From: Pseudomonas sp. ANT_H12B | GTDB taxonomy: Bacteria > Pseudomonadota > Gammaproteobacteria > Pseudomonadales > Pseudomonadaceae | Reading direction: 5' to 3' | Assembly: GCF_008369325.1 (NCBI RefSeq) | Contig: NZ_VOBI01000023.1 | Location: forward strand, 1-64,000 | Length of the DNA stretch: 64,000 nucleotides | Shown here: positions 35,027 through 44,409 of the stretch, piece after piece | Layout: each line of letters opens with the position of its first letter | Position numbering within the stretch: the first letter of the stretch is position 1 | The notes under the pieces: generated by a model | What the model was told of the DNA's origin: nothing | The model's input: only the letters and a program-made list of their open reading frames with translations | The model's database searches: none | Program-made: the position numbers and the translations under genes

Positions 35027-36390
35027 TTTTTCCGCTCTCGATCGTCAGTCTGTTCGCCCTGGTCTGCCTCGGTTTGCTGGCCAGCCCTTATCCTTTTCTG
35101 GCACCGGGAGTGGTGCTGGGCCTGGTGGGTGTCGCAGTGCTCTACCGCAAACCCACGTGGGGTTTGCTGGGCATTGCGGCATTGCTGCCGTTTGAAGGTT
35201 TTTTCAAGGACAGTGCGCTTTCAGGCACCAAGTTCATCGGCGCGTCGCTGGCGCTGATCCTGATGCTGCAATTGGCCATTCACCAGATTCCGTCCGAACG
35301 CCTGCGCAGCAACATCTGGCGTTACCTGATCTGGTTCATGGTGCTGTACATGCTGAGCCTGCTGACCACCGATGAAATGGGCATGTCGATGGGTCATCTG
35401 CGGGAACTGAGCGTGGGCCTGATTCTGTTCGTGATCACACTGCTGATCGGCCGCGAATTGAACATGGACCTGTTCGCCAAACTGGTGACCCTGAGTGTCT
35501 CGCTGACCTGCGCGCTGGCGATGTTCTCCAGCAAATATCAGGACCAGGGGCGCGCCGCCGGCCTGCTGGAAGACCCGAACGCCTTTGCCATGCTGATCGC
35601 CTTCGCCGTGCCATTGGGCCTCCTGCTGGTGATCCGCAGTCCGAACTTTCTGCACCGTTTGTTCTGGTTGGGTTGCTTTATTTTGCTGCTGGGCGGCATG
35701 ACCAAGACCGAATCCCGTTCGGGGCTGGTGGTGCTGTTTCTCAGCCTGATGATCGGCGCCTGGCACTACCGCGTAGAACTCAAACGCATACGTCCGCGGC
35801 ATCTGGGCTTTGCCATGCTCGGCATGGCGATCGTGATTCCGCTGGCCATTTATGCAATGCCGCCCGGTTACATTGAGCGCATCCAGTCCTTGAGCATCTT
35901 GAAAGCCGGTGCCAAGAGCCAGGATGAATCCCTCGGTCGTCGCGCCTCGTACATCGTGGTCGGCAGCCAGATGATCCGCGAGAACCCACTGCTGGGCACC
36001 GGTCCCGGAACCTTCCCGCTGCACTACGCCACCACTGGCTATGCGAAGGCGTTTTCAGCCAACCGCAAAGCCGGCGACCTGTACCGCCGGGCTCACAACA
36101 CTTACCTGGAAATCTTCAGTGAGCTGGGGATTCCCGCCGGCCTGTTGTTCGTCGGCATGCTCACCCTCGGCTTGTACAACCTGGCCCGCGCGCGCCGCGT
36201 CTGGTTGCAGCGAAAAAACCGGGAGCAGGCTGATTTTCTGACCCACCTGAGCATGAGTTTCCTGTCGCTCACACTGTTCTTGATGTTCCTCAGCGCACCG
36301 AACCAGAAGTACGTGTGGATCATGCTTGCCCTCACCAGCGTGCTGCGTTTGAAAGCCGAAGAACGCCCACTCATGGAGGCCAAGGCATGA
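35023..36390 (+). CDS. Wzy-type polymerase / O-antigen ligase family protein
   Basis: 455 residues with about 11 TM helices and one large periplasmic loop (YIERIQSLSILKAGAKSQDE, SYIVVGSQMIRENPLLGTGP, RRAHNTYLEIFSELGIPAGL), the Wzy_C signature. In a locus with flippase, GumC-like and export proteins it most likely polymerises the repeat unit. The start is GTG 35023, overlapping the previous stop by 4 bases. Confidence 0.85.
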   Translation: MIFPLSIVSLFALVCLGLLASPYPFLAPGVVLGLVGVAVLYRKPTWGLLGIAALLPFEGFFKDSALSGTKFIGASLALILMLQLAIHQIPSERLRSNIWRYLIWFMVLYMLSLLTTDEMGMSMGHLRELSVGLILFVITLLIGRELNMDLFAKLVTLSVSLTCALAMFSSKYQDQGRAAGLLEDPNAFAMLIAFAVPLGLLLVIRSPNFLHRLFWLGCFILLLGGMTKTESRSGLVVLFLSLMIGAWHYRVELKRIRPRHLGFAMLGMAIVIPLAIYAMPPGYIERIQSLSILKAGAKSQDESLGRRASYIVVGSQMIRENPLLGTGPGTFPLHYATTGYAKAFSANRKAGDLYRRAHNTYLEIFSELGIPAGLLFVGMLTLGLYNLARARRVWLQRKNREQADFLTHLSMSFLSLTLFLMFLSAPNQKYVWIMLALTSVLRLKAEERPLMEAKA

Positions 36391-37355
36391 GCCGCATCAG
36401 CATTGTCATTCCGATGTACAACGAAGCCCGGCATATCATCCGGACCTTGCTCGCCGCGCAACACGCTGCCGACGCGGCCGGGGTGGAATGCGAGTTGATC
36501 GTGGTCGATAACGGTTCCGAGGATCAGGGTCCGCAGATTGCCCGCCAGTTCGGTGCCCAGGTGTTGGTCATGCCTGGCCTGTTGATTGGTGCCCTGCGCA
36601 ATCGCGGGGCCGCCGTCGCCACCGGGGAATGGCTGGCCTTCATCGATGCCGACATCGAGATGCCTGAGGATTGGCTGACGCTGTTGTTGAAAATAGAGCC
36701 CGCGGTTCAAGTCGACGTCCTGGGACTGGATCTGCACACCCCGGCCGAAGCCCCGTGGTATGCCAGTGCCTGGCAACGCCGCATGCTGCGCCCCAGTGCC
36801 GAAACGGTGCAAACCGTGCGATGGCTGCCCAGCGCCAACCTGCTGATGCGTCGTCCCTGGTTCGACAAGGTCGGCGGCTTCGATGAAACCCTGCGCACCG
36901 GCGAAGACAAGGACTTCACCATGCGCCTTTGCCACGCAGGCGCTCGCTTGCTGTCGGTCAACCAGAGTGTGGCCCTGCATTGGGGTTATGAGGGTAGCTG
37001 GGGCGAATGGATGGGCAAGGAATTCTGGCGTCAGGGCAGTCACCTGCAGTTACTGCGCAGCAACGGGATGAGCATGCGTTTGCTACGGTTCCCGATGCTG
37101 TCGATTGCCGCCTGGGTGCTGGATATTGCGGCGATTTTTGCCCTGCTCAACGGCCAGGTCCATCTGACGCTGTTCCTGTTGCTGATAACCAGTCTGCCCG
37201 CGCTCGCCCTGAGCATGCGCCAGAGCATGAAACACCGTGACCTGCGTCTGACACTGCAACTCTGGGGCCTGCATTGGGTGCGTCTGCAACTGGCCGGCGC
37301 CGCGTTCATTCTCAGTCTTTGTCATTGGAATGCCAGGAGGCCTGCCCGTGGCTGA
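36387..37355 (+). CDS. GT2-family glycosyltransferase
   Basis: 322 residues: RISIVIPMYNEARHIIRTLL, VVDNGSEDQGP, AFIDADIEMPEDWL (DxD), VGGFDETLRTGEDKDFTMRL, then hydrophobic C-terminal segments. It is an inverting transferase that elongates the repeat on the cytoplasmic face. The ATG at 36387 overlaps the polymerase stop (ATGA). Confidence 0.87.
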   Translation: MSRISIVIPMYNEARHIIRTLLAAQHAADAAGVECELIVVDNGSEDQGPQIARQFGAQVLVMPGLLIGALRNRGAAVATGEWLAFIDADIEMPEDWLTLLLKIEPAVQVDVLGLDLHTPAEAPWYASAWQRRMLRPSAETVQTVRWLPSANLLMRRPWFDKVGGFDETLRTGEDKDFTMRLCHAGARLLSVNQSVALHWGYEGSWGEWMGKEFWRQGSHLQLLRSNGMSMRLLRFPMLSIAAWVLDIAAIFALLNGQVHLTLFLLLITSLPALALSMRQSMKHRDLRLTLQLWGLHWVRLQLAGAAFILSLCHWNARRPARG

Positions 37356-38484
37356 ATTCATTTTCTGGTTGTGCCTGTTGTTGCCGGTGTATGCCTACCT
37401 CTGCTATCCGCTGCTGTTGACGCTGCTGGCGCCATTCTTTGCTCGTCGCCGTCATGGGCCGGCGCAGCCGATGGATGTGAGCATCGTCATCGCCGCCCAT
37501 AACGAGGCCCGGCATATCGAAGAGAAGCTGCGCACCGTACTCGCCCAGGATTATCAGGCGCGCACGTTGCAGATCATCCTCGCCAGCGACGGCTCGACGG
37601 ACGACACCGTCGCCTGCGCACTCAAGATCATCGACCCGCGCATCACCGTGCTCGATCTGCCTCGCCAGGGCAAAGCCGCGACGTTGAACGCAGGCGTTGC
37701 CCTGAGCACCGGCGACATTCTGGTGTTCACCGACGCCGACAACCAATGGTCAACGCACACCCTCGGTCATTTGCTCGCGCCCCTGGCTGATCCGCAAGTC
37801 GGCGCCTGCGCCGGGCATATGGTGATTCCGGTCACCGGCAAAGGCCTGAGCATTGGCGACAGCCTCTATCGGCATTACGAAGGCTGGCTGCGTAAAGTGG
37901 AGAACCGCACCGGCTGCATGGTTTCCGCCGACGGCGCCCTGCTCGCCCTGCGTCGCGAGTTGTTCCAGAACGTGCCGGCGGAGGTCAACGATGACTTCTT
38001 TATCAGCACCTGTGCGCCGGTTGCGTTCAAACGCATTGTCTACGTGCCCGAGGCGCAGGTGATCGATCAAGGCGTCGATGAAGCCGACAAGCAATTCCGT
38101 CGCCGTCAGCGCGTCACCGTCGGCGGCCTGCAAAGCCTGGCCCAGCGCCGTGAGCTGCTCAATCCACTGAAGCATGGCCTGTATGCGATTGCACTGATCA
38201 GCCACAAGTTGATCCGCCGCCTCGCGCCAATCCTGCTGCTGCCGTTGCTGTTGAGTAATTTCTGGCTGTGGGAAGAACACGGTTTCTATCGCCTGAGCCT
38301 GATCGCACAACTGCTCGGTTACGCGGCGGCCATCGCCGGTCTGCTGGATTGGCAACACCGTTTGCCCAAACCCTTTCGCCTCGCCGCGTTCCTTCTGGTG
38401 ACCCTTGCCGGGATGAGTATCGGTTTGTGGCAGTTCTTGCGTGGCCAGCGGTACGCCCAGTGGAACCCCGAGCATAATCGTTGA
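37348..38484 (+). CDS. Membrane GT2-family glycosyltransferase
   Basis: 378 residues. One N-terminal TM helix (FIFWLCLLLPVYAYLCYPLL) is followed by a GT2 domain (VSIVIAAHNEARHIEEKLRT, LASDGSTDDT, DADNQWS, EVNDDFFIS, RRRQRV like Q-x-x-R-W) and two or three C-terminal TM helices. This layout resembles processive synthases, though here it is one of several transferases. I use GTG 37348, which has a perfect AGGAGG site; the ATG at 37330 has none. Confidence 0.85.
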   Translation: MAEFIFWLCLLLPVYAYLCYPLLLTLLAPFFARRRHGPAQPMDVSIVIAAHNEARHIEEKLRTVLAQDYQARTLQIILASDGSTDDTVACALKIIDPRITVLDLPRQGKAATLNAGVALSTGDILVFTDADNQWSTHTLGHLLAPLADPQVGACAGHMVIPVTGKGLSIGDSLYRHYEGWLRKVENRTGCMVSADGALLALRRELFQNVPAEVNDDFFISTCAPVAFKRIVYVPEAQVIDQGVDEADKQFRRRQRVTVGGLQSLAQRRELLNPLKHGLYAIALISHKLIRRLAPILLLPLLLSNFWLWEEHGFYRLSLIAQLLGYAAAIAGLLDWQHRLPKPFRLAAFLLVTLAGMSIGLWQFLRGQRYAQWNPEHNR

Positions 38485-38496
38485 GAGAACCGAGCC

Positions 38497-39498
38497 ATGG
38501 CGATCAAACAACTATTAAAACGCACCAGTGGCTGGCTCTATCTCAACTCGCCGGTGGGACGCAATCAACTGCATGGCGCCGGCGTGATCCTGATGCTGCA
38601 CCGGGTGCTGGCCAACGACCGCGCCGCCGACCTGCCCCATCGCAATGAACTGTGCGTCGGGCCGAAGGCCTTCGAGCATCTGCTGGTCTGGCTGAAAAAA
38701 CACTTCGACTGTGTGCCGTTGATGGAGGTCTTGCAGCTCGGCGCGCGGCGCTCGGAGCGGCCGAAAGTAGCGCTGACCTTCGACGATGGCTGGCGCGACA
38801 ACGCCGTGAACGCCTTTCCTCTGCTGCAAAAACACCAGGTGCCGGCGAGCATTTTTCTGTCCACCGATTTCATCGGCAGCCGCCAGCGCTTCTGGTGGGA
38901 AAGCATCGGCGAGACCCTGTGGAAAAGCCATGGTGAAAAGGCCCGGATGCACTTGATTGCAGGCCTGCAACAGGTCGGCCGACCGCTGCCGGTACTGCTC
39001 GATGATCTGGATGTGCAGCGTCGCAGCCTGGCGCTTTTGCATTTTCTGCAAAGCCTGAAAACCCTGTCTCCGGACGATCTGAACCGACTGACCGATGAGT
39101 GCCCGCAGGAGTCGTTGCCACAAGCGCTGGACTGGCATCAGGTTCGCTCGCTGGAAGCCTCGGGACTGATCCGCTTCGGCCCTCATGGCGCCAGTCACGC
39201 AATCCTCACCGGCCTCGACGATCAGCGCCTTGATGAAGAACTGAGCCGCAGCCGCGATGCGCTGTTGAACGGCTGCAACCGACCGCTGCCGGTCTACTGC
39301 TACCCCAATGGCGACAACGATGCGCGGGTTCGCCAGCAGGTGGCCGACCACAACTTCCCCTTTGCCCTTGGCACCGACACGGGGATCTATCGAGGCATCG
39401 AAGATCCGCTGGCCCTGCCACGCTTCGGTGTCAGCCAACGCACCGCGCGTAATCCGCAGTTGCTGTCCTGGCGTATCTACCGTGGGGCCCGTCCATGA
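38497..39498 (+). CDS. Polysaccharide deacetylase (NodB-type, CE4)
   Basis: 333 residues. The catalytic Asp/metal motif is KVALTFDDGWRDNAVNAF (TFDDG near 94-98), and the metal His pair is in RFGPHGASHAIL (HxxxxH-like near 229-233). The family removes N- or O-acetyl groups from sugar chains. No signal peptide is evident, so it may act on the lipid-linked unit in the cytoplasm. Overlaps the flippase start by 4 bases. Confidence 0.87.
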   Translation: MAIKQLLKRTSGWLYLNSPVGRNQLHGAGVILMLHRVLANDRAADLPHRNELCVGPKAFEHLLVWLKKHFDCVPLMEVLQLGARRSERPKVALTFDDGWRDNAVNAFPLLQKHQVPASIFLSTDFIGSRQRFWWESIGETLWKSHGEKARMHLIAGLQQVGRPLPVLLDDLDVQRRSLALLHFLQSLKTLSPDDLNRLTDECPQESLPQALDWHQVRSLEASGLIRFGPHGASHAILTGLDDQRLDEELSRSRDALLNGCNRPLPVYCYPNGDNDARVRQQVADHNFPFALGTDTGIYRGIEDPLALPRFGVSQRTARNPQLLSWRIYRGARP

Positions 39499-40799
39499 GC
39501 CGTAGCAACTACCTCAAGCATCTGGCCCTGAGCATGGGCACCAAACTGGCAATGATCGTCTTGCGCTTGCTGCGCAACGTGTTGCTGGCGCGGATTCTCG
39601 GGCCCAGCGAACGCGGCTTGTTTGCACTGCTCAGCACCCTGCCCGACCTGATCAGCGCCGCCACCAGCGGCGGACTGAATTCGGCGGTGGGCTTTCAGGC
39701 CGCCAAGCAACGGCCCATGGGGTTGCTGCTGAGTCAGGTGCTGGTGTTCGGTTGTTTGCTCGCCGGGTTGCTGACCTTGCTGGTGGTGGCACTGACTCGC
39801 GAGTTCGGCAGTGAACTGGACATCACCACGCAGCTGGGCTTGCTCGCCTGGCTGTTGCTGCTGGCGGTGCCGCTGACCGTGCTTAAAAGCGGGCTGCTGA
39901 CGCTGCACAATGCCTCGGGCGGCGTGGTGGCGTTCAATGCCTTGCGACTGGTGGAATCCCTGGCGCCGCTGCTGCTGTTCCTCGCCTTGTTCTGGATGTG
40001 GAAAGACGCCGCCCTGGAAGCCGCGCTGATCAGTTGGCTGGCCGGTATCAGCCTGGTGGTGCTGGCCGGCTGGTTCTGGCTCAAGCGTGCCCAGCCGCTG
40101 AAGCTGCAATGGGATCGCACCAGCCAGAAAGAACTGCTGCGCTACAGCGCACGCAGCCATCCGGATTTGCTGTTCCAGCAAGTGATTCTGCGTTCCGATT
40201 ACCTGTTCATCGGCGCCCTGCTCGGCAGCACCGCACTCGGTCATTACGCCATGGCCAGTGCCGCCGCCGAGTTACTGCTGATCGTCCCGGAAGCGGTGAC
40301 CACGCCCCTGATGAAACGCCTGCTGCAACAGGAAGAAGGCATCGAAAAAGTCACGCCACTGGCCTTGCGCCTGACCGCCACCGTGATGCTCGGTGCCTGC
40401 CTGACGATGGCACTGATAGGTGAGTGGCTGATCATTACCCTGTTCGGCGCCGTCTATCAGCCGGCCTATCCAGCCTTGTTGGCGTTGCTGCCAGGCCTGC
40501 TCGGTCTGTGTTACGCAAGCATCCTGCGCCTGGACCTGCTGGGCAAGAATCGCCCCGGTACTATTTCGCTGTTGATGGGCTTGAGTGCCTTGCTGAACCT
40601 GGCGCTGAACCTGGTGTTGATCCCCGCTTACGGCATCGTCGGTGCCGCAGCGGCCTCGTCCATTGCGTATCTGGCGGTGACCATTGCGCTGCTGGTGATG
40701 TATTGCCGGTTGAGCCACGTACCGGTCTGGCAAACCCTGATCATCCTGCCCAGCGACATCGCACCGATGCTGTTGATGCTGCAAAGGAAGTCGGCATGA
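39495..40799 (+). CDS. Wzx-type flippase
   Basis: 434 residues with about 12 TM helices, MOP/polysaccharide-biosynthesis exporter family. The start MSRSNYLKHLALSMGTKLAM, then RNVLLARILGPSERGLFALL, is typical for O-unit translocases, and YPALLALLPGLLGLCYASIL is a C-half helix pair. It flips the lipid-linked repeat to the periplasm for polymerisation. Overlaps both neighbours by 4 bases. Confidence 0.88.
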   Translation: MSRSNYLKHLALSMGTKLAMIVLRLLRNVLLARILGPSERGLFALLSTLPDLISAATSGGLNSAVGFQAAKQRPMGLLLSQVLVFGCLLAGLLTLLVVALTREFGSELDITTQLGLLAWLLLLAVPLTVLKSGLLTLHNASGGVVAFNALRLVESLAPLLLFLALFWMWKDAALEAALISWLAGISLVVLAGWFWLKRAQPLKLQWDRTSQKELLRYSARSHPDLLFQQVILRSDYLFIGALLGSTALGHYAMASAAAELLLIVPEAVTTPLMKRLLQQEEGIEKVTPLALRLTATVMLGACLTMALIGEWLIITLFGAVYQPAYPALLALLPGLLGLCYASILRLDLLGKNRPGTISLLMGLSALLNLALNLVLIPAYGIVGAAAASSIAYLAVTIALLVMYCRLSHVPVWQTLIILPSDIAPMLLMLQRKSA

Positions 40800-41524
40800 A
40801 ACGCCTTGCGCTGCTGTTGAGTCTGGGCCTTTCGCTCAGCGTTCACGCTGCGCCGATGCGCTGGGCCGACATTCGCGACGGCCGTCTGTATCTGCAACCG
40901 GATCGTCCCGACACGCTGACCGTCCGTTGGGTGCCGGCGTGGCAGGCGGATGCCAACGAAGAGCGTCTGTACCTGCTCGACGGCCGAGGCAAACTTGAGG
41001 ACGAGCGGTTGATTGCCGCCAGCGAATCGCGCGGTAGCCAGAGCTGGCCATTGGCGCCGAGCGCCGCCCGTTATCAACTGGAAATTCCGGGCTACAGCTT
41101 TCGGCGTTACACGGTTGAACACGCGGTGCTTGCCGGCAAGTTCCACGGTGGCGTCGGCGCCCTGCAAGCGCAACGGGTGGGTGACGGCAGAAAGCTTTCG
41201 CTGGCCCTGAAACCGTATCAGGCCTATTGGCAGTTCGACACCGTCCCCCAAAGGCATGTTGCGAGTACTCGGGACGATCGCTTCGAGGTCGACGTGCTGG
41301 CCATGACCGAGGACGTCAAGCGCAGCTTGCTGGGAGTCAACAAAGGCACGCGCTTGCAGCGCGTGGATCTGACCGGAGCCAGGTGTCCGTTAGCCAAAGG
41401 CTCACTGCGTTATTTCGGCGCCGACAACCGGACCCGCGACGCCCCTTTCAGTTGCCAGGACGGTCGCGTCAGCTTCGAGCTGCCAGGACGGACCCTGTTC
41501 AACCTTAGCTGGAGCGCTTCATGA
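40796..41524 (+). CDS. Secreted protein of unknown function in the EPS operon
   Basis: 242 residues with a signal peptide (MKRLALLLSLGLSLSVHAAP). The mature part is beta-rich with many aromatic and charged residues (MRWADIRDGRLYLQPDRPDT, YQLEIPGYSFRRYTVEHAVL, FELPGRTLFNLSWSAS) and two Cys near the C-terminus that could form a disulfide. The ATG overlaps the flippase stop, so it is co-translated. It may be a periplasmic modification or polymer-binding factor. I do not recognise the family. Confidence 0.75.
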   Translation: MKRLALLLSLGLSLSVHAAPMRWADIRDGRLYLQPDRPDTLTVRWVPAWQADANEERLYLLDGRGKLEDERLIAASESRGSQSWPLAPSAARYQLEIPGYSFRRYTVEHAVLAGKFHGGVGALQAQRVGDGRKLSLALKPYQAYWQFDTVPQRHVASTRDDRFEVDVLAMTEDVKRSLLGVNKGTRLQRVDLTGARCPLAKGSLRYFGADNRTRDAPFSCQDGRVSFELPGRTLFNLSWSAS

Positions 41525-41610
41525 ATCGCCATCTATTGCCTTGCGGCGTCGGTCATTTTCCGCGCCTCGCATCACTCCACTTACGGCCGTTGCCGTCAGG
41601 AGTCAATAAC

Positions 41611-42300
41611 ATGAGTGTGCTAAAGAAACTCAGTGGTCACATCAAACAAAAAGGCCTGCGCGCCACCCTCAAAAAGATATGGAAGCATTACGTGTTTTCC
41701 CATGAGGAACTGTTGTGGATGGAGCGCGATCTGGTGACTCCGGTGCCGCCGCACAAACTCAGGCCCTACGCGCCACTGCGGCTGGAAACCATCACCCCGC
41801 AGAACACAGCGGCGTTCACTCGCCACTTCGGCGACCGCGTAGAAACCATGGCTGAACTGGCCCGCGAGGGTCATACCGGACACATGTACCTGGATGATAA
41901 AGGCGATGCGGTGGCCTTCATCTGGGGCAGTGCGCGCGACTACCACGACCGTCATTACTACGGCTGCTGGTTCCCGGTGAAAGAAGGCGAGTTCTTTGAA
42001 TTCGGCGGTGAGCAGATCCGCGCCTACTGGGGGACGTTGCTGTCGCTGGACTTTCAACTGAACCTCTGGAAAGCCATGGCGGCTCAAGGCTGCAACAAAG
42101 TGGTGGATGTGTGCGAGACCCACAATATTCCGGCCCTCAAGCTGCACATTCGCATGGACTACAAGGAACAAGGGCGGATCATGAACGTCTACGAGCTGTT
42201 TGGTCGCTGGCGCTTCTACCGCGAAACCCGTTACAGCGACTCACGTCTGGATGCCTTGCGCAAACCGGCGCGTGAACCCGCTACAGCACCGGCGACCTGA
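41611..42300 (+). CDS. GNAT-like protein, copy 1
   Basis: 229 residues. Core motifs: LLWMERDLVTPVPPHKLRPY, FGDRVETMAELAREGHTGHM, DYHDRHYYGCWFPVKEGEFF, CNKVVDVCETHNIPALKLHI, FGRWRFYRETRYSDSRLDAL. The second half resembles an acetyltransferase fold, and a close relative lies at 44410. It may acylate sugars or precursors of the EPS. I start at ATG 41611 (AGGAG before it), which aligns with the paralogue. A start at 41521 would add 30 unmatched residues but does overlap the previous stop. Confidence 0.7.
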   Translation: MSVLKKLSGHIKQKGLRATLKKIWKHYVFSHEELLWMERDLVTPVPPHKLRPYAPLRLETITPQNTAAFTRHFGDRVETMAELAREGHTGHMYLDDKGDAVAFIWGSARDYHDRHYYGCWFPVKEGEFFEFGGEQIRAYWGTLLSLDFQLNLWKAMAAQGCNKVVDVCETHNIPALKLHIRMDYKEQGRIMNVYELFGRWRFYRETRYSDSRLDALRKPAREPATAPAT

Positions 42301-42304
42301 CCCT

Positions 42305-43531
42305 ATGGCAGCACGATTCGAATGGCGCACTTCGCTGTGCTCCGCAGACTTCCCGACAGCGGCTTATGAAGCGCTGCGCCTGCGTGTGACAGACCACACG
42401 CCGTTCAACACACTGGCCTGGATGTGTGCATCAGAACAGGCATTGACGGCCGGAGAAAACTTGCACGTTTTGCTCGGCTGGCAAGGTAACGAGTTGGCGT
42501 TGTGCCTGCCGCTGGTGATGTCCGTTGAGCGCATCGCAAAGCTGCCGTTTCGGGTGCTGCATCACCTGGGTTATCCCCTCACCGACCGCCTCGCCTTGCT
42601 CGCCAGCCTGGACGCCGAGAACATGCGCAAGGCGTTGATCGAGATTCGCCGTCGATTGCCGCATGCACTGTTACAACTCAATGAGCTGACCGAACACCCG
42701 GGAGAAGAAAGCGCCCTGACAGAATGGATGGCTCATAGCTCCACCCGCGAGCGACGCTTGAGCTGTCGAGCGCCGGTGCACCTGATCAGCGACGCCGACC
42801 ACCAGGAGATTTCCGGAGATCCGCGCTACAAACTGCGCCGAGCGCGAAAACGGATTGCCGCGTGTGGTGCTCAAATCCGGCGGATCACGCCCGACGCATC
42901 GACCATGGGGCCGTTGTTACAGGCCATCAGCGAAGTCGAAGCGGTGAGTTGGAAAGGCGATGAAGGCGTCGGGATTTTTGCCGATGAGCGCCACCGCCAA
43001 TGGATGGACCGGGCCTTCACCGCCCTCGCCGCCCGAGGGTTGGTGCGGGTCGTGGTGCTGGAACTGGACGGACGCTGCATCAGCTATCGACTCGGGCTGC
43101 TGGAACAGGGCCGACTGTACGATTACAACCTGGCATTCCTGCCGCAATACGCCGATCTGGGCAGCGGTCGGGTGCTGCTTGAAGAATGGATTCGTTGGGG
43201 GCTGGAAGACGACTGGCGCTGGATCGACGCCTCGCGCGTCAGCCTGGAAAACTCCAGCCATCAACTGCATGAGCGCATGACCGGACAACAGGAACACTGG
43301 CGCTGGAGTTTCTATTCCTGGCGCCCCAGCGGCCTTGCCCTGGGGTTGGCCCTGCGGGTTTGGCAGCGGCTCAAACCTTCGCTGCAAAAATGGCGAGCCA
43401 GGCGCGCGGCGGCAACCGTCAAGCTGACGCCCGTCGTCGCTCCCGTGACCGTTCCCACTATCGAACCGGTTACGCCCACCGAAAAAATCATGGAGGGAGA
43501 ACATGCCTCGCCAAGTCATAGTCAACGCTGA
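42305..43531 (+). CDS. CelD/BioF2-type GNAT acyltransferase
   Basis: 408 residues of the double-GNAT (CelD/BioF2-like, FemAB-related) type found in EPS and cellulose loci. Central signature: PRYKLRRARKRIAACGAQIR, AISEVEAVSWKGDEGVGIFA, MDRAFTALAARGLVRVVVLE, YRLGLLEQGRLYDYNLAFLP. A proline/threonine-rich tail follows (VVAPVTVPTIEPVTPTEK). It likely transfers an acyl group to a sugar or intermediate in the cytoplasm. Overlaps the next gene by 29 bases. Confidence 0.8.
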   Translation: MAARFEWRTSLCSADFPTAAYEALRLRVTDHTPFNTLAWMCASEQALTAGENLHVLLGWQGNELALCLPLVMSVERIAKLPFRVLHHLGYPLTDRLALLASLDAENMRKALIEIRRRLPHALLQLNELTEHPGEESALTEWMAHSSTRERRLSCRAPVHLISDADHQEISGDPRYKLRRARKRIAACGAQIRRITPDASTMGPLLQAISEVEAVSWKGDEGVGIFADERHRQWMDRAFTALAARGLVRVVVLELDGRCISYRLGLLEQGRLYDYNLAFLPQYADLGSGRVLLEEWIRWGLEDDWRWIDASRVSLENSSHQLHERMTGQQEHWRWSFYSWRPSGLALGLALRVWQRLKPSLQKWRARRAAATVKLTPVVAPVTVPTIEPVTPTEKIMEGEHASPSHSQR

Positions 43532-44294
43532 CGATTTCGGCCTCAGTGCCTGTGAAAACGCGGTGATCCTGGGGGCTTTCCAGGCCGGGATCATCAGCTC
43601 CGCGACCGCCATGGCCAATATGCCGGCCTTCGAAGCAGCGTGCGTCCTGGCCCGGCATCCGTTGCTGGAGGGGCGTATCGGGTTGCACTTCAACCTCACC
43701 TACGGGCGACCACTGAGTCGGTCGATTCTGAGTCGAACGACCTTCTGCGACAGCGCCGGGGTTTTCGACCTCAATCTGCCTCGCCACCGCCTCTGGCTCA
43801 ACCGACGCGATCGCAATGCGGTGCTCGAAGAGCTCGAAGCGCAATGGCAACGCTGTCTGGACAATGGCGTACGTCCCAGCCATCTGGATTCTCATCAGCA
43901 CGTCCACAACATTTGGCCCATCGGCGAGATCGTCGCGCGCTTCGCCGCACGCCAAGACGTTCCGGTGCGGCTGGCGCGCAATCTGGGGCAAAACCTGAGC
44001 CTGCCCAAACGCGTGTTCAAGGAATTGCTCAATCGTCGCTTGCGCAGCCTGGCCGGCATCACCGCCGATTATGTGTGCACGCCAGTGGACCTGCGCGATA
44101 CCGATATGCCGACCGATGGTGTGCTGGAAATCGTCGCCCATCCGACCCAGCTCGGGGCCGATTTCGGCGATACCTATTTGCCTCCAGATGCGTCGCTAAC
44201 CTACGTGCTAGAGCATCGGCTTCCAGGAGTGCCACGTATTTGCTACGGCGATGTCAGCGGGTTTGTGCAGGCCGGTACAGCGGCACTTGAATAA
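43503..44294 (+). CDS. ChbG/HpnK (YdjC)-family carbohydrate deacetylase
   Basis: 263 residues. Motifs: NADDFGLSACENAVIL (metal Asp pair), GLHFNLTYGRPLS, HLDSHQHVHNIW (metal His) and IVAHPTQLGADF. The family deacetylates N-acetylated disaccharides or hopanoid sugars. With the NodB-type enzyme it gives the locus two unrelated deacetylases, pointing to an amino sugar in the repeat. AGGGAG precedes the ATG. Confidence 0.88.
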   Translation: MPRQVIVNADDFGLSACENAVILGAFQAGIISSATAMANMPAFEAACVLARHPLLEGRIGLHFNLTYGRPLSRSILSRTTFCDSAGVFDLNLPRHRLWLNRRDRNAVLEELEAQWQRCLDNGVRPSHLDSHQHVHNIWPIGEIVARFAARQDVPVRLARNLGQNLSLPKRVFKELLNRRLRSLAGITADYVCTPVDLRDTDMPTDGVLEIVAHPTQLGADFGDTYLPPDASLTYVLEHRLPGVPRICYGDVSGFVQAGTAALE

Positions 44295-44409
44295 GTTACA
44301 TAAGTTGCAACAAATTCAAAGCTGGCGCTTTGACATGAACTTGCAACCTTGATCTATACCCCTCAAAAGCGTCATTCACCACACCCTGGCCTTGGCTACG
44401 GAGAGCGTT

